Source: Lachnospiraceae bacterium (lineage in GTDB: Bacteria > Bacillota > Clostridia > Lachnospirales > Lachnospiraceae). Taken from it: 64,000 bases of DNA. The stretch lies in the NCBI GenBank assembly GCA_021153325.1, contig JAGKTQ010000005.1, positions 1-64,000 on the forward strand, in the 5' to 3' direction. The position numbers were made by a program, and so were the translations under genes. This document shows positions 44,772 to 53,837 of this stretch, one piece after another. Within the stretch, counting starts at the first letter, position 1, and every line of letters begins with the position of its first letter. The notes beneath the pieces are model-generated. The model ran no database searches. It was not told the origin of the DNA and worked only from the letters and a program-made list of their open reading frames with translations.

Positions 44772-45653
44772 TTATTTTTCGTTCACTTCGATCACATAAG
44801 ATGCTTCAAAGCTCTCCTGTCCCTTTAACGTATTTCCCCATTCCCGTTCAGACAGTTCTCCTGAAAAACCATTTCTGTCGCCTCTTCCATACCACGGTTC
44901 AATACATATAAACGGTGCATGCTTCTTTTCCGGTGACCATACACCAAAAAGCGGAACATCAAATCTTACAGTCAAATAGGGGGTCTTATCCGGCATACAC
45001 AATGCAACCTTATGCACCTGATCATGCTCTATGATAAGAGCGCCTTCATCAAACAAATTTTCCGTCACCCTTAAATAACCATCGTCCAACGGATATTCTA
45101 TCGTACCATTTCCAACCATTCCATTTTCAAAAGTAGTACTTTTCAAAATCTTATCTGTATCAAACCAAATAAAATAGTCGGTCTGTTTCGTATTTTCTGC
45201 AATAGGGCACAAAAACGCCGGATGTCCACCAATGGAAAAATGCATATCCTCATTTCCAAGATTTGTAACTTTCCACAATACGCGCACTGCCATCTTTTCT
45301 AATTGATATCCAAGCTCCAAGGAAAAATCAAAAGGATAGTTCTCTTTTGTTTTCTCATCCGCTTCCAGTCGCATCCATATCGTATCTTCGTTCTGCATGC
45401 TCAGCGTAAATTCCCTGTCCCTGGCAAATCCATGCTGACTCATTTCATATTCTTTGCCGTTCCATCTATATGTTTTGTTATTTAAACTTCCCACAATAGG
45501 AAACAGAACAGGTGAGGTTCTTCCCCAAAACCGCTTATCCGCACACCACATATATTCTCTGCGGTCACTTTTTCTTTGCAGGGATTTTATCTCAGCTCCG
45601 GTCGAATCCACTTCCAGCCTGATCCATTCATTTTCCAAAATATATCTGCTCAT
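44772..45653 (-). CDS. Aldose 1-epimerase family protein (LacX-like)
   Basis: Beta-sandwich galactose mutarotase-like protein of the YeaD/LacX group: GAEIKSLQRKSDRREYMW, FPIVGSLNNKTYRWNGKEY, QHGFARDREF, then IGGHPAFLCP with the conserved His, and ICIEPWYGRGD. The substrate is probably a hexose or hexose phosphate. 293 residues. GGGGGAA ribosome site. Operon with the pseudouridine synthase and ligA. Confidence 0.9.
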   Translation of the reverse strand: MSRYILENEWIRLEVDSTGAEIKSLQRKSDRREYMWCADKRFWGRTSPVLFPIVGSLNNKTYRWNGKEYEMSQHGFARDREFTLSMQNEDTIWMRLEADEKTKENYPFDFSLELGYQLEKMAVRVLWKVTNLGNEDMHFSIGGHPAFLCPIAENTKQTDYFIWFDTDKILKSTTFENGMVGNGTIEYPLDDGYLRVTENLFDEGALIIEHDQVHKVALCMPDKTPYLTVRFDVPLFGVWSPEKKHAPFICIEPWYGRGDRNGFSGELSEREWGNTLKGQESFEASYVIEVNEK

Positions 45654-45809
45654 CCGTTCCCCCTTAAAACCATCACACTTATCATAAATAATAGCACATT
45701 TTCCACTATAAAAAAAGGAAAACCTACCGTTTTTTATATTCTGCTTTCATAATTTTTTTCATCCAAATTAATGATTTCTTTCCAAACTTTAGAAATCCCT
45801 AATATTTTC
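45654..45809. other. AT-rich intergenic segment
   Basis: Between the aldose epimerase-like gene and the small-RNA promoter. Probably holds the promoter of the epimerase gene (a weak TATTAT on the minus strand near 45700); nothing else is clear. Confidence 0.4.
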
Positions 45810-45846
45810 TTGACAATTTGAACACATTTCTTTTTTATACTAATAT
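45810..45846 (+). promoter_or_regulatory. Promoter of the intergenic RNA
   Basis: Perfect TTGACA at 45810-45815 followed by TATACT at 45836-45841 with a long 20-base spacer; alternatively TTGAAC (45818-45823), 17 bases, TAATAT (45841-45846). Confidence 0.5.
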
Positions 45847-46001
45847 CATCAAATCAAATGAAGTTGGCTTGAGTCCGAGCAGCTTGCCGCATTTGGGTCC
45901 GCTTCGACAAACAACACCCATCGGGATATTTCCCCGGTGTTTAACATATACATATATCTATCTCTCCTCCGAAGAACCTGTTTTTCAGGTTCTTCTTTTT
46001 T
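45843..46001 (+). ncRNA. Candidate small structured RNA with anti-Shine-Dalgarno stretch
   Basis: A 350-base gap between divergent and convergent genes holds a plus-strand promoter, about 160 bases and a very strong terminator (45971-46001). The body folds: GCTTG/CGAGC at 45867-45880, AACACC/GGTGTT at 45913-45941 with an inner GGG/CCC, and a competing TGGGT (45894-45898)/ACCCA (45916-45920). A pyrimidine-rich single-stranded stretch TCTCTCCTCC (45961-45970) just before the terminator is complementary to Shine-Dalgarno sequences, as in several trans-acting RNAs. I recognise no known family. A short minus-strand reading frame (about 33 codons) also exists here with GGAGGAG upstream, so a small protein is the alternative. 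Confidence 0.5.
45971..46001 (+). terminator. Strong terminator of the intergenic RNA
   Basis: GAAGAACCTG and CAGGTTCTTC pair perfectly over 10 bases with a 5-base loop, followed by six T on the plus strand. No T-run follows on the minus strand, so it does not serve dprA. Confidence 0.88.
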
Positions 46002-46004
46002 GTC

Positions 46005-47123
46005 CTACTCTTCTGCCCTTCTATGATAGCTTCCACCCATCTGCGCCACCATGCCCCGCAAGCACAATTTTAAAAGTACACTCATCAACTGCTGTACTGT
46101 AATTTTTTCCTTTCCGTATTCCTCCCATATTTTTTCTATGTTTTTTGGCATAAAATCTAATATCTCATAAATTTTTCTTTCTTCCTCTGTATCGAAGAAC
46201 AATTTCCTTGTTTTTTCTTCTTTTGTTTTTCTATTCTCCACACCGAGCAAATGAAAAATATCTTCCATTGAAGTCAGCACACCTGCCCCCTGTTTGATCA
46301 AACGATTACAACCACTGCTCAATGCATCCGTTATGCGTCCCGGCAATACTAAAACTTCCTTCCCCTGTTCCAGTGCCATGTCCACTGTGATCAATGTTCC
46401 GCTCTTTTCCTTGGCTTCAACCACTACCAGTACATCCCCAAGTCCACTGATGATCCGGTTTCTTGGTGGAAAATATGCAGCAAGCGGCTTTGTTCCCGGC
46501 GGATACTCTGACAAAATTCCCCCATTTTTTTCTAATCTTTCATACAATCTCCTGTTTTCTTTCGGATAACATATATCCACTCCGCATCCCAATACTGCAA
46601 GACTGCTTCCACCAGCATCCAGTGTTGCTTCCTGACTGATTCCATCTATTCCTCTTGCCATTCCGCTGATTGTCAAAATACCATTTTCTCCCATACATTT
46701 TCCAATGGCTTTTGCTGCAAATCTTCCATATTCCGAACACTGCCTTGCACCTACTACTGCTACTGTTTGCAGATTTCGTTCCAGTAGTCTGCCTTTCCAA
46801 TAGAGCGCCCATGGTGGATCTGGGATATTACTTAATTTTTCAGGATAAAAGGGATGAAAAAAGGGCAGAAAATATATGTTTTGCTTCTTTAGTTTTTCCC
46901 ATTCTCCCTGCACATTCCAGTTTTCTCTACTCCTTTCCAAAGTCTCTATTTGCTTGGGATTTAGAACCTCCTTCATTCTGTCTGTTTCGCACTCATAAAT
47001 CTGTTTTGGCATACCGATCTTTTCTGTTAACATCCACAATTTCCTGCCAGACAAAGGCCATATTGCATGCAGCCAATACGCATAGGGAAGTTGTTCTTTG
47101 ATCTGTTTTTCTTCCAATGTCAT
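46005..47123 (-). CDS. dprA: DNA-processing protein A (DprA)
   Basis: Loads RecA on incoming single-stranded DNA in transformation. Rossmann-like core: VAVVGARQCSEYGRFAA, ISGMARGIDGISQEATL, GCGVDICYPKENRRLYE, FPPRNRIISGLGDVLVVVEA. The C-terminal winged helix is present (KITVQQLMSVLLKL). The start at 47123 (MTLEEKQIKEQ) is preceded by AAGGAGAG with very short spacing; a TTG two codons later would have better spacing. 372 residues. 19 bases behind comM. Confidence 0.94.
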   Translation of the reverse strand: MTLEEKQIKEQLPYAYWLHAIWPLSGRKLWMLTEKIGMPKQIYECETDRMKEVLNPKQIETLERSRENWNVQGEWEKLKKQNIYFLPFFHPFYPEKLSNIPDPPWALYWKGRLLERNLQTVAVVGARQCSEYGRFAAKAIGKCMGENGILTISGMARGIDGISQEATLDAGGSSLAVLGCGVDICYPKENRRLYERLEKNGGILSEYPPGTKPLAAYFPPRNRIISGLGDVLVVVEAKEKSGTLITVDMALEQGKEVLVLPGRITDALSSGCNRLIKQGAGVLTSMEDIFHLLGVENRKTKEEKTRKLFFDTEEERKIYEILDFMPKNIEKIWEEYGKEKITVQQLMSVLLKLCLRGMVAQMGGSYHRRAEE

Positions 47124-47142
47124 CTCTCCTTTTTGTAAACTT

Positions 47143-48687
47143 CTATTTCCGAAAATATTTATTATCTGCACTCCGATAGCAGACCGCCTCCGTAAGATGC
47201 ATTTCACTTATTTTCTCTTTTCCCTCTAAATCCGCGATCGTTCTTGCAACCTTTAAAATCCTATGGTATGCTCTGGCACTTAGCTTCATTGCTTCAAATA
47301 TACGTTCCATCCACTTTTGTTCTTTTGTACCGAGTTCACAATAGCGACGTATTTCTCCAGCTGTCAAATCGGAATTGAACCGGATTTTTGTTCCTCTATA
47401 GCGTTGTTTTTGTAGTTCTCTTGCTGCCATTACCCGTGCCCGGATATCCGCACTGGTCTCCTTTTTACCGGTGGAATGTATCAATTCATTGTAAGTTAAT
47501 TTGGGTGTTTCCACACAAATATCAATCCGGTCCAAAATAGGTCCGGAGATATGACTTAGATAACGCTGCACTGCAAAAGAGGTACAACTGCATTTGCTTA
47601 AATCCGGATAGTTTCCACAAGGACAGGGATTCATAGCTCCTACGAACATGCAATCCGCCGGATATACAAACGAACCACTGTTTCTCGCAATATGTATCTG
47701 CTTTTCTTCCAACGGCTGTCTTAAAATATCAATTATAGCGCGTGGAAATTCCGGCAGTTCATCCAAAAACAAAACACCCCTGTGTGCCAGACTTATCACA
47801 CCCGGCTTAGGTATTCTGCCTCCTCCCGCAAGAGCCTGCATAGAAATCGTATGATGGGGATTTAAGAAAGGACGTTTGGCAATGTAAGGCATCTTACCGT
47901 CAAGCATACCTGCCACACTATATATGGTGGATACTTCCATACTCTCTTCTTCCGTAAGCGGCGGAAGTATTGTAGGAATCCTTTTTGCTAACATTGTCTT
48001 CCCAGCTCCCGGTGGACCGATAAAAAGCAAATGATGAAATCCCGCTGCTGCCACCTCTACTGCACGTTTTACTGCCTCCTGTCCATTGATATCGGAAAAA
48101 TCCTCTTCGAAATCATTTTCCTTTGCCAGAGCCGACAATATCCCACACCCTTTTGCTGCTTTAAGCTGCAAATTCTCTTTATGCCGCAACACTTCCAAAA
48201 GCTCCGTTATATGCGATGATCCAACTACCAAAATATCAGAAATGACTGCTGCCTCTTCTTCATTTTCCTTTGGCACTATGCAACACTTCAGCCCTTCTTC
48301 CTTGGCTTTTCGTACAATGGGCAAAATTCCTCTCACCTTTTTAATCTCACCGGACAGCCCCATTTCCCCTATGAGCAGCAAATTTTCTGTACAATCTGCC
48401 GGGATAATACCAAGCGACTTTAATATCCCTACTGCAATGGGCAGATCAAATGCGGTGCCCTCTTTTCGCATATCCGCTGGGGAGAGATTGACCGTAATAT
48501 GTAGTGGTGGCAGCTTTACCCCGGCATTTTTCAATGCAACGCTCACTCTTTCTTTTGCCTCTTTTACTTCACTTCCAAGGTAACCGACCATCTGAAAACT
48601 TGGAAGTCCTTGTGCAGTATCCACTTCTACCTGAACTAAAAAGCTATGAATACCACAGACCATTCCTGTTGTAACTGTACTGAACAA
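47143..48687 (-). CDS. comM: YifB/ComM family Mg-chelatase-like AAA ATPase
   Basis: Hexameric helicase that helps branch migration in natural transformation in some bacteria. N-terminal ChlI-like domain (VEVDTAQGLPSFQMVGYLG and NLSPADMRKEGTAFDLPIA), AAA core with Walker A IGPPGAGKTMLAKRIPTIL, Walker B GVLFLDELPEFPRAI, and a C-terminal domain with a four-Cys cluster (CPCGNY...CSCTSFAVQRY). The TTG at 48687 is chosen: AAAGGAG lies six bases upstream. 514 residues. Next to dprA, as in many Firmicutes. Confidence 0.93.
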   Translation of the reverse strand: MFSTVTTGMVCGIHSFLVQVEVDTAQGLPSFQMVGYLGSEVKEAKERVSVALKNAGVKLPPLHITVNLSPADMRKEGTAFDLPIAVGILKSLGIIPADCTENLLLIGEMGLSGEIKKVRGILPIVRKAKEEGLKCCIVPKENEEEAAVISDILVVGSSHITELLEVLRHKENLQLKAAKGCGILSALAKENDFEEDFSDINGQEAVKRAVEVAAAGFHHLLFIGPPGAGKTMLAKRIPTILPPLTEEESMEVSTIYSVAGMLDGKMPYIAKRPFLNPHHTISMQALAGGGRIPKPGVISLAHRGVLFLDELPEFPRAIIDILRQPLEEKQIHIARNSGSFVYPADCMFVGAMNPCPCGNYPDLSKCSCTSFAVQRYLSHISGPILDRIDICVETPKLTYNELIHSTGKKETSADIRARVMAARELQKQRYRGTKIRFNSDLTAGEIRRYCELGTKEQKWMERIFEAMKLSARAYHRILKVARTIADLEGKEKISEMHLTEAVCYRSADNKYFRK

Positions 48688-48773
48688 AAAAACTCCTTTC
48701 CGCCCTAATGGCAAATAAAATAAATTGGGATTTTTTAATGAAGATCAAAATTCTTTATAGAACTGAAATTGTA

Positions 48774-48793
48774 CTATAGCGAGAATGCTATAG
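48774..48793. repeat. Inverted repeat upstream of comM
   Basis: CTATAGC and GCTATAG separated by 6 bases, perfect, about 90 bases before the comM start. Possible operator. Confidence 0.45.
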
Positions 48794-48869
48794 CTTACTC
48801 CTTGAATCGGAGAGATAAACATAGTGTATCATAGATCAAACCAATAATACAATACAAAAATAAAGAGAA

Positions 48870-48900
48870 AGGCATTGAAACACCACCGGTTTCAATGCCT
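48870..48900. terminator. Terminator after pilT
   Basis: AGGCATTGAAAC pairs with GTTTCAATGCCT perfectly over 12 bases with a 7-base loop; T-rich tails on both strands. Confidence 0.8.
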
Positions 48901-48906
48901 GTTTTT

Positions 48907-49962
48907 TTATATAAGTCTTGTTTCCATAACGTCCGGATCTTGTGCAAACTGAATCGCCATCTGTTTGCTGATCTTTCCATCCATATACAACTGTCTGATA
49001 GCCTCATCCATTGTGATCATGCCCATTTTTCGATTTGTCTGCATTACAGCTGCCATCTGATGTGATTTCCCTTCTCGGATCAGATTCCGGATGGCATGGT
49101 TGGCATGCATTACTTCAAAAGCTGCCACTCGTCCGTTTCCATCCGCAGTTGGAATCAGCTGTTGGGATACGACTGCCTCTAATACATTGGCAAGCTGTAC
49201 ACGGATTTGCTGCTGCTGGTGTGGCGGGAATACATCAATTACTCTGTCTACAGTACTTACCGCACCGATCGTATGCAAGGTAGATAATACGAGATGTCCT
49301 GTCTCTGCTGCTGTGATTGCTACGCTGATCGTTTCAAAATCTCTCATTTCTCCGACTAGAATGACATCCGGGTCTTCTCGCAGGGCAGCACGCAGGGCAC
49401 TTGCATAAGTATCGGAATCCAGTCCGATTTCTCTCTGGTTGACCATGGACATTTTATGCTGGTGGAGATACTCTATCGGGTCTTCCAATGTAATTACATG
49501 TGCATCTCTGTTATTATTGATCTTGTCAATAATGGATGCCAGTGTTGTAGATTTACCACTTCCTGTCGGACCTGTCACAAGAACGAGTCCTCTTTTCCGC
49601 TGATACAGATCAATGACCGAATCCGGTACCCCAAGTTCCTTGGCACTTTTTACATTGGTCTCTACAAGACGAAGTGCTAATGCCACAGATCCACGCTGCT
49701 TATAAGCATTGACACGGAAACGTCCAAGTTCCGGAATAGAAAAAGACATATCATATTCTCCTTTTTCCTCAAACTTTTCCCTCTGTGTCTCAGTCATGAT
49801 ATTCAAAAGAATTTCCAAAGTATCTGCAGGCATCAGACGAGGATAATCCATAGTGATCAGATTTCCATTCACTCTCATTTTAGGTGGGATTCCTACGGTA
49901 ATATGCACATCGGATGCTCCTGCTTCTTTTGCTTTTCTCATAATTTCTTTGATTTCTGGCAT
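48907..49962 (-). CDS. pilT: PilT-type twitching motility / pilus retraction ATPase
   Basis: Hexameric ATPase that disassembles type IV pili. N-terminal PAS-like domain (DVHITVGIPPKMRVNG), Walker A GPTGSGKSTT, Asp box ITLEDPIEY, Walker B DPDVILVGEMRD, His box GHLVLSTLHT, and the AIRNLIREGKSHQ element that separates PilT from PilB. 351 residues. GAGGAAA ribosome site. No other pilus gene is in the window; it lies beside comM and dprA, which suggests a role in DNA uptake, not shown. Confidence 0.95.
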   Translation of the reverse strand: MPEIKEIMRKAKEAGASDVHITVGIPPKMRVNGNLITMDYPRLMPADTLEILLNIMTETQREKFEEKGEYDMSFSIPELGRFRVNAYKQRGSVALALRLVETNVKSAKELGVPDSVIDLYQRKRGLVLVTGPTGSGKSTTLASIIDKINNNRDAHVITLEDPIEYLHQHKMSMVNQREIGLDSDTYASALRAALREDPDVILVGEMRDFETISVAITAAETGHLVLSTLHTIGAVSTVDRVIDVFPPHQQQQIRVQLANVLEAVVSQQLIPTADGNGRVAAFEVMHANHAIRNLIREGKSHQMAAVMQTNRKMGMITMDEAIRQLYMDGKISKQMAIQFAQDPDVMETRLI

Positions 49963-50040
49963 TTTTTCCTCTTTTCCAAACCATTTGACTGGTCTATTGT
50001 ATTTTTTGATTTCTCGTTTGTTTTCCCCTCATAATATATG

Positions 50041-50673
50041 TTAAGAAAATTGCTCTCTTAATTTCAGCAATGCGCGTTTTTCGATCCTTGACACATAACT
50101 GCGGGAAATTCCAAGCATCTGCCCGATTTCTCTCTGTGTGATCTCTTCTCCCGTGAGCAATCCATATCGCATTTTTATGATTTCTTTTTCTCTTTCATCC
50201 AAGACCTTTTCTACTAATTCTGCTAATTTTTTAATATTGTCGCTCAACTCGATCCGGTCTACTACTTCTTCCTGTTCCTGTTCAATAATATCGAGCAAAT
50301 TGATCTCATTGCCCTCTTTGTCAGTACCTATCGGTTCATACAATGACACTTCTCTGGATGTTTTTTTCTTACTCCGAAGAAGCATCAACAATTCATTATC
50401 TATACATCTTGCCGCATAGGTAGCAAGGCGACTTCCTTTGCTTACATCAAAAGAACCAACCGCTTTTATCAGCCCAATCGTTCCGATGGATATTAAATCC
50501 TCTATATCTTCATCCACATTCTGGTACTTTTTGGCTATGTGGGCCACAAGCCTGAGATTTCTCTCAATTAAAATCTCCTTTGCTTCCGAAACAGCCTTGC
50601 CGTCTCCCTCTTTAAGCACCTGAATATAACTTGCCTCTTCTTCAGAGGATAATGGTCTTTGAAAGGTTTTCAC
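50041..50673 (-). CDS. sigK: Sporulation sigma factor SigK (without pro-sequence)
   Basis: Late mother-cell sigma factor. Region 2 LRLVAHIAKKYQNVDEDIED with ISIGTIGLIKAVGSF, the SigK-like DPIGTDKEGNEINLLDII-type segment (here EPIGTDKEGNEINLL), and region 4 TQREIGQMLGISRSYVSRIEKRALLKL. Starts at GTG, residues KTFQRPLSSEEE; GGGGG lies about 10 bases upstream and an in-frame TGA occurs three codons before the start, so the inhibitory pro-peptide of B. subtilis is not encoded. The gene is uninterrupted (no skin element). 210 residues. Confidence 0.93.
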   Translation of the reverse strand: MKTFQRPLSSEEEASYIQVLKEGDGKAVSEAKEILIERNLRLVAHIAKKYQNVDEDIEDLISIGTIGLIKAVGSFDVSKGSRLATYAARCIDNELLMLLRSKKKTSREVSLYEPIGTDKEGNEINLLDIIEQEQEEVVDRIELSDNIKKLAELVEKVLDEREKEIIKMRYGLLTGEEITQREIGQMLGISRSYVSRIEKRALLKLREQFS

Positions 50674-50703
50674 GTAATTTCAGCCCCCAAAGTCAATTTG
50701 TTA

Positions 50704-50732
50704 TATTCTATGTTTTTAAAGAGATATAAGTG
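50704..50732 (-). promoter_or_regulatory. Sigma-K-like promoter upstream of sigK
   Basis: Minus-strand CACT (50729-50732), 16 bases, CATAGAATA (50704-50712). This matches the sigma-K pattern (mACm, 16-17 bases, CATAnnnTA) except one base and suggests autoregulation. Confidence 0.4.
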
Positions 50733-50795
50733 CCTTTCCTACATCTTCCTATGGTTGTATTATTTTCCCTTTCGCCTTTGGAACAGGCTATTTTT

Positions 50796-50824
50796 ATTAT
50801 ACAAAAACTCTATTAAAATGGCAA
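50796..50824 (-). promoter_or_regulatory. SigA-type promoter upstream of sigK
   Basis: Minus-strand TTGCCA (50819-50824), 17 bases, TATAAT (50796-50801), leaving a leader of about 115 bases before the sigK start. Confidence 0.55.
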
Positions 50825-50833
50825 TGTTTTCCC

Positions 50834-51991
50834 CTATTCGTCCAGCAAAAACTCTGCCATGACCAGATTACTGACATCCAGTCCCTTTTTGGTTAAATAT
50901 ACGTTTTTTTCCCCATTCACCAAAAGTCCCAGACTTTCCTGCTTTTTCAGCACATCCCCATAGACCTGCTCAAGCGGCAGAGAAAACTGCTCAAAAAACT
51001 GCTCCTTTTCCACTCCTTTTGTCAGGCGCAGACCTAAAAACATGAACTCTTCCATGCATTCCTTTTTCGTAAGCTGTATCTGCTCTTCTTTTTCAACTTC
51101 TCCGGCTAAATACTGGTTTAAGTCACTCTTATTCTGAAAACGTCTATTCTCAATTAAGGATGCTGCACCGATGCCAAAGCCCACATAATCCTGTCTTGTC
51201 CAATAAGCCTGATTATGTCTGCATGCATAGCCCTCTTTTGCATAGTTTGATATTTCGTATCTATGATACCCTTTTTTTTCAAGCATTTTTTCCGTCAATT
51301 CATACATGCGGCGCTCTTCCTCTTCATTGGGGAGCTGCACGCATTCTCCAGTCCGCTGTCTCTGATTCTCTTCTTCACCAAACCATTCGTAAAATGGGGT
51401 TCCTTCTTCAATGATCAGACTGTACGCAGAAATATGTTCCGGCTGTAATTGTAATACTTTTTCCAAAGTCTTTTCATAGCTTTTCACACTCTGTCCCGGC
51501 AGCGCAGACATAATATCCACATTCAGATTTTGAAATCCTGCTCTTCTTGCTGCCTCAAATACATCCAGAAAATCCTGATAGTCATGAATCCTTCCAAGCG
51601 CTCTCAGCTCCCTATCATCCGTTGACTGCATTCCAATACTCAAACGGTTAAATCCCATTTCATGATACGCCTTTAATTTGGCGAAATCTGCCGTCTTCGG
51701 ATTCACTTCACTTGTAATCTCTGCCGATTGCACTATCGTAAAATTCCCCCGTAAGACCCTCATGATCCTTTCCGTATCTTCTGTTTTTAAAACGGAAGGA
51801 GTTCCACCGCCGAAAAAGACGGAAACCACCTCATATTCCCGGTAGTTTTCCGCCTCTCTTTCTATTTCTTCGATGAGTTTGTCCACGTACTGTTGTTTTG
51901 TCTCTTCTGTGGCTGCTGCCGACAAAAAATCACAATAAAAACACTTTCGTACGCAAAAAGGTATATGAATATACACACTTAATTTTTTCAT
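50834..51991 (-). CDS. hemW: Radical SAM heme chaperone HemW (coproporphyrinogen III oxidase-like)
   Basis: Radical SAM protein with PFCVRKCFYCDF (CX3CX2C, residues about 11-22), FFGGGTPSVL and NVDIMSALPGQSVKSY; C-terminal HemN-like domain. HemW proteins bind heme and pass it on rather than oxidise coproporphyrinogen. 385 residues. The start overlaps the lepA stop by one base (TAATG), so translation is coupled; the lepA-hemW pair is conserved in Firmicutes. Confidence 0.94.
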   Translation of the reverse strand: MKKLSVYIHIPFCVRKCFYCDFLSAAATEETKQQYVDKLIEEIEREAENYREYEVVSVFFGGGTPSVLKTEDTERIMRVLRGNFTIVQSAEITSEVNPKTADFAKLKAYHEMGFNRLSIGMQSTDDRELRALGRIHDYQDFLDVFEAARRAGFQNLNVDIMSALPGQSVKSYEKTLEKVLQLQPEHISAYSLIIEEGTPFYEWFGEEENQRQRTGECVQLPNEEEERRMYELTEKMLEKKGYHRYEISNYAKEGYACRHNQAYWTRQDYVGFGIGAASLIENRRFQNKSDLNQYLAGEVEKEEQIQLTKKECMEEFMFLGLRLTKGVEKEQFFEQFSLPLEQVYGDVLKKQESLGLLVNGEKNVYLTKKGLDVSNLVMAEFLLDE

Positions 51992-53808
51992 TATTTACCA
52001 TCATCCAGTTTCAATACACTCATAAATGCCTTTTGTGGAATTTCCACATTTCCGATCTGGCGCATACGTTTCTTTCCTTCCTTCTGTTTTTCCAGAAGCT
52101 TCTTCTTACGGGTAATATCGCCACCATAACATTTTGCTAATACGTCTTTACGCATTGCTCTTACTGTTTCTCTGGCAATCACTTTACCGCCTACTGCTGC
52201 CTGAATCGGAATTTCAAATAAGTGTCTCGGGATCTCATCCTTTAACTTCTCGCACATCTTTCTTCCACGTTCATAAGCACTGTCTGCATGCACGATAAAG
52301 GAAAGTGCATCCACTTCTTCTTTGTTGATCAAAATATCCAATTTCACAAGCTTAGACTGCTCATATCCTTTTAATTCATAATCAAAAGAAGCATAGCCTC
52401 TTGAACGGGATTTCAACGCGTCAAAGAAATCGTATATGATTTCATTTAATGGCAATTCATATTTTAAAAGCGCTCTTGTGCCTTCTATATATTCCATGCC
52501 CAAATATCTGCCTCGTCTCTCCTGACAAAGCTCCATAATAGAACCGATAAATTCTGTTGTCACCATAATCTCTGCGCTTACGATCGGCTCTTCCATGTAC
52601 TCGATTTCCGATGGATCAGGAAGATTGGAAGGATTGGTAAGTTCAATGACTTCACCATTGGTTTTATATACTTTATAAATAACGCCTGGTGCTGTTGTAA
52701 CCAGATCCAGATTGTATTCTCTTTCCAGACGTTCCTGAATAATTTCCAAATGGAGCAGTCCTAAAAATCCACAGCGGAATCCAAATCCTAAAGCAATGGA
52801 TGTCTCTGGCTCATAATTTAAGGAGGCATCATTCAATTGCAATTTTTCTAATGCATCTCTTAAATCAGGATACTTGGCTCCATCCGCAGGATAAAGACCA
52901 CAGTATACCATGGAATTTACTTTTTTATAACCCGGAAGCGGCTCACTGCAAGGTCTGTCCGCATCTGTAACCGTATCACCTACTGCCGTATCTTTTACAT
53001 TTTTAATAGATGCTGTAATATAACCTACCATGCCCGCTGACAACTCATCACATGGTATGAACTGACCCGCTCCAAAATAACCAACTTCTACTACTTCTTC
53101 ACTCGCTCCGGTTGCCATCATTTTGATCTTTGTACCTTTTTTCACAGTACCTTCCACAATACGGCAGAAAATAATAACCCCCTTGTATGGGTCATATAAA
53201 GAGTCAAAAATCAGTGCCTGCAATGGGCTGTCCGGATTTCCTTTTGGTGCTGGGATCTTCTTTACGATCTGCTCTAATACTTCTTCAATACCGATACCGT
53301 TCTTCGCAGAAATAAGTGGCGCATCCTGCGCTTCGATACCAATCACATCCTCAATCTCATCTTTTACCCTGTCCGGTTCTGCACTTGGCAGATCGATCTT
53401 ATTAATGACCGGAAAGACATCCAGATTATGATCTAATGCAAGATATACATTTGCCAGTGTCTGCGCTTCAATTCCCTGTGCAGCATCTACCACAAGAATA
53501 GCACCGTCACAAGCAGCAAGGCTTCGGCTGACCTCATAATTAAAATCCACATGACCCGGTGTATCGATCAGGTTAAAGATATACTCTTCCCCATCTTCTG
53601 CCTTATATACGGTACGGACTGTCTGCGCCTTGATCGTGATACCTCTTTCTCTCTCCAAATCCATATTGTCAAGCACCTGCGCCTGCATTTCGCGGCTTGT
53701 CAAAAGTCCCGTTTTCTCTATGATTCTATCTGCCAATGTAGACTTACCGTGATCGATATGTGCTACAATACAGAAATTTCTGATTTTACTCTGATCTATC
53801 TTTGACAT
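51991..53808 (-). CDS. lepA: Elongation factor 4 (LepA)
   Basis: Ribosomal GTPase related to EF-G. G1 AHIDHGKSTLADRI, G3 DTPGHVDFNYEVSRSL, G4 VINKIDLP; FRCGFLGLLHLEI and the C-terminal domain with RDVLAKCYGGDITRKKKLL-type text (residues about 560-580, split here as VLAKCYGGDITRKKKLLEKQ). 605 residues, normal. Preceded by spoIIP. Confidence 0.97.
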   Translation of the reverse strand: MSKIDQSKIRNFCIVAHIDHGKSTLADRIIEKTGLLTSREMQAQVLDNMDLERERGITIKAQTVRTVYKAEDGEEYIFNLIDTPGHVDFNYEVSRSLAACDGAILVVDAAQGIEAQTLANVYLALDHNLDVFPVINKIDLPSAEPDRVKDEIEDVIGIEAQDAPLISAKNGIGIEEVLEQIVKKIPAPKGNPDSPLQALIFDSLYDPYKGVIIFCRIVEGTVKKGTKIKMMATGASEEVVEVGYFGAGQFIPCDELSAGMVGYITASIKNVKDTAVGDTVTDADRPCSEPLPGYKKVNSMVYCGLYPADGAKYPDLRDALEKLQLNDASLNYEPETSIALGFGFRCGFLGLLHLEIIQERLEREYNLDLVTTAPGVIYKVYKTNGEVIELTNPSNLPDPSEIEYMEEPIVSAEIMVTTEFIGSIMELCQERRGRYLGMEYIEGTRALLKYELPLNEIIYDFFDALKSRSRGYASFDYELKGYEQSKLVKLDILINKEEVDALSFIVHADSAYERGRKMCEKLKDEIPRHLFEIPIQAAVGGKVIARETVRAMRKDVLAKCYGGDITRKKKLLEKQKEGKKRMRQIGNVEIPQKAFMSVLKLDDGK

Positions 53809-53837
53809 GTATTTCCTCCATTTTTGTCATTTGATGA

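Noticed and set aside
45863..45885. Resemblance to the SRP RNA apical loop (GTCCG..AGCAGC)
   Set aside because: The conserved GGAAGGA part between the two blocks is missing and the stem does not fit.
45861..45970. Minus-strand 33-codon reading frame with GGAGGAG upstream inside the small-RNA region
   Set aside because: Spacing to the first ATG is long and the peptide has no recognisable feature; the plus-strand promoter and terminator explain the segment better, so I kept it only as an alternative.
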